7,931 nucleotides of DNA from an uncultured Eubacteriales bacterium. GTDB taxonomy: Bacteria; Bacillota; Clostridia; Oscillospirales; UMGS1783. Below are positions 6,540-7,931 of this stretch, one piece after another (the stretch's first letter is position 1; each line of letters starts with the position of its first letter). The notes beneath the pieces were generated by a model. That model was not told the origin of the DNA and ran no database searches. It saw only the letters and a program-made list of their open reading frames with translations. Position numbers and translations under genes: made by a program. The stretch lies in contig CAJLRT010000045.1 of NCBI GenBank assembly GCA_905209135.1, positions 1 through 7,931 on the forward strand, given 5' to 3'.

Positions 6540-7345
6540 TCCTCTTCCCCTCCGCCGTCAAAGATCATCTTTCCGGAAGCGTCGAACCGGACGCTTCCGC
6601 CAAGATAGAGGTTCTGTTTTTCTTCCTTTTCCTCCTGCTTTTTCACGAATTCGTCCCTTGTCTGGTCCTCGACGATTTTTCCGCTTTTCATCGTGAGGAT
6701 TCTGTCCGCAAGGACAAGGGCGTCCTTCATGTCGTGCGTGACGTAAACGCAGGTAAATCCGTACTCTTCGTGCAGGGCCTTGATGGTATCCCTCAGCTCG
6801 ACCCGGAGCTCCTCGTCCGCGCCGGAAAGCGGTTCGTCCAGGAGCATGACGCCGGGTCTCCTGCAAATCGCCCGCCCCAGCGACACCCTCTGCCGCTGGC
6901 CCCAGGACATGTGCTTTGGGCGGCGGTTGAGCAGATACTCTATATCCAGCCGCCGCGCAACGCCGTAGACAAAGTCCTTTATATCCGCCTTGTCCATCTT
7001 CGCGTTTTTGAGCGGAAGCGCCATGTTGTCAAACGCATTCATGTGGGGATACAGGGCGTATTCCTGGAAAACAAGCGCTACGCCCCGGTCGTTCGGCGCG
7101 AGCTCGTCTACATTTTTCCCGCCGACATACACCTTTCCGGAGCTCTGCTCATCCAGCCCCGCCAGGGTGCGGAGAAATGTGGATTTCCCGCACCCGGAGG
7201 GGCCTACCAGCACGACGAACTGCCCGTCCTCGATTGTGACGGAAACATCCCGCAGCGCATAGACGTCCCTTTCGGGCGTTTTTTTGCGCTTGTTGGCCGG
7301 CAGATGGTATTTTTTTGTGATGTGTGAAAAACGCACGGACGCCAT
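6536..7345 (-). CDS. Second MalK-type ABC transporter ATPase, short form with altered signature motif
   Basis: This 269-residue protein is a nucleotide-binding subunit of the sugar-importer (MalK/MsmK/UgpC) type. Walker A is GPSGCGKST (48-56), the Q-loop Gln94 in VFQEYALYPHM, Walker B VMLLDE (166-171), and the switch His204 in YVTHD. The signature reads MSWGQ (146-150) instead of LSGGQ; the Trp codon at 6902-6904 differs from a Gly codon by one base. The D-loop is SGAD rather than SNLD. Usual MalK-type subunits have about 360-370 residues. This one stops soon after the ATPase fold, with a charged tail (KKQEEKEEKQ, 235-244), so the C-terminal OB-fold regulatory domain is missing. A basic insert (HLPANKRKKTPERD, 14-27) lies early. 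It follows the first ATPase gene by 16 bases and has only a weak ribosome-binding site (AAGGGAA or TAGAG). It may pair with that ATPase as a heterodimer on one permease. Confidence 0.9.
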   Translation of the reverse strand: MASVRFSHITKKYHLPANKRKKTPERDVYALRDVSVTIEDGQFVVLVGPSGCGKSTFLRTLAGLDEQSSGKVYVGGKNVDELAPNDRGVALVFQEYALYPHMNAFDNMALPLKNAKMDKADIKDFVYGVARRLDIEYLLNRRPKHMSWGQRQRVSLGRAICRRPGVMLLDEPLSGADEELRVELRDTIKALHEEYGFTCVYVTHDMKDALVLADRILTMKSGKIVEDQTRDEFVKKQEEKEEKQNLYLGGSVRFDASGKMIFDGGGEEE

Positions 7346-7361
7346 TTACTCTAATTCCCTT

Positions 7362-7931
7362 TTATACGAAGAACAGATTGGACTCGTCTTCCTTGCTGAA
7401 CGCATACACCATATCTTCGTTGACCGCAAGGCGGACGGTTTCGCCGGCCTTTATCATGGCGCGGGTCTGCTTATCCATGGCGGCAGTCTGCAGGATGATG
7501 ATCATGTCCACGCCGAAGGCGTTTGCATGGACGTGCACCGTCGTACCCATCAGCTCGGTGACATCGATCGTCGCTTCGATGTCGCTTTCACGGGGCTGCG
7601 TGGAGATGGAGAGGTGGTCCGGCCGGATGCCGAAGGTCACGTCGCCCTCCTGCACGTTTTTGGAAGCCAGAATCGCCTGCTTATCCTCCGGTAAAACGAC
7701 CTTTGTCTTGTCGCAGATATTGATTGCATACTTGCCGTTTTCTTTCATCAGCTTCGCATCCACAAAGTTCATTTGCGGCGAGCCTATGAAGCCGGCGACA
7801 AACAGGTTTTTCGGGTTCTCAAACACTTCCTGCGGCGTGCCGATCTGCTGGACATGGCCCATGCTCATAACGACGATTCTGTCGCCCAGTGTCATCGCTT
7901 CGGTCTGGTCGTGCGTGACATAGATAAAGGT
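7362..7931 (-). CDS. Sugar ABC transporter ATPase, MalK/MsmK/UgpC type (C-terminal part; start lies beyond the window)
   Basis: Only the last 189 residues are in the window. The visible part opens with [13 protein letters not shown], which contains the switch histidine and the highly conserved H-D-Q-T-E-A-M run of this family. It continues through [35 protein letters not shown], the standard end of the ATPase domain. The remaining roughly 130 residues are the OB-fold regulatory domain, recognisable by [10 protein letters not shown] and by the closing [13 protein letters not shown] segment. In the family this protein energises import of oligosaccharides or glycerol-3-phosphate through two permeases. 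One such ATPase can serve several importers. It is the most upstream visible gene of the sugar operon, 16 bases before the second ATPase. Walker A, Walker B and the signature motif are outside the window, so its competence cannot be judged. Specificity is inferred only from the linked GH36 gene. Confidence 0.93.
   Translation of the reverse strand, partial: TFIYVTHDQTEAMTLGDRIVVMSMGHVQQIGTPQEVFENPKNLFVAGFIGSPQMNFVDAKLMKENGKYAINICDKTKVVLPEDKQAILASKNVQEGDVTFGIRPDHLSISTQPRESDIEATIDVTELMGTTVHVHANAFGVDMIIILQTAAMDKQTRAMIKAGETVRLAVNEDMVYAFSKEDESNLFFV

Noticed and set aside
6458..7327. Plus-strand open frame opposite the short ATPase
   Set aside because: It is an antisense shadow of an ATPase with intact Walker A, Walker B and H-loop. 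No ribosome-binding site or domain supports it.

Overview
The window carries seven protein-coding genes, all on the minus strand, so the biological reading order runs from high to low coordinates. It is GC-rich, densely packed, and uses Shine-Dalgarno sites of the AGGAGG type, TTG starts and ATGA/TTGA stop-start overlaps. A CUT1 sugar ABC transporter next to a YesL (DUF624) membrane protein, a signal-less GH36 glycosidase and a bacterial GH3-family enzyme suggest a high-GC Firmicute of the Clostridia, probably a gut or other anaerobic lineage. This taxonomic call is an inference from gene content and style, not from a marker gene.

Region A (7931 to 3759, minus strand) is the distal end of a sugar-utilisation operon. 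In reading order it holds the C-terminal half of a MalK/MsmK/UgpC-type ATPase cut by the window edge, a second shorter MalK-type ATPase without a C-terminal regulatory domain and with an altered signature motif (MSWGQ), a YesL-like membrane protein whose ATG overlaps the ATPase stop, and a cytoplasmic GH36 alpha-galactosidase-type hydrolase. Permeases and a binding protein would be expected upstream, outside the window. The likely job is import of alpha-galactosides or related oligosaccharides followed by hydrolysis inside the cell.

Region B (3460 to 3758) is the only sizeable non-coding stretch. It holds a strong imperfect hairpin (3664-3710) lying in a larger three-armed inverted-repeat arrangement (3663-3755), a good sigma-A-type promoter (TTGCAT, 17 nt, TATAAT on the minus strand, 3561-3589), and a GC-rich leader of about 95 nt.

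Region C (3459 to 3) is a second, tightly coupled three-gene operon: an ICMT/PEMT-like integral membrane methyltransferase, a GH3-family acyl-adenylating enzyme, and a multi-pass membrane sensor (7TM-type input plus the start of a GAF domain) that stops abruptly in mid-domain. Genes 1 and 2 overlap by TTGA and genes 2 and 3 by ATGA. A membrane methyltransferase, an acyl-conjugating enzyme and a sensor-like membrane protein expressed as one unit is the most unusual thing here. It could be a small-molecule modification and sensing module, but its substrate and output cannot be read from the sequence.

No tRNA, rRNA, CRISPR array, insertion sequence or transposase was seen.
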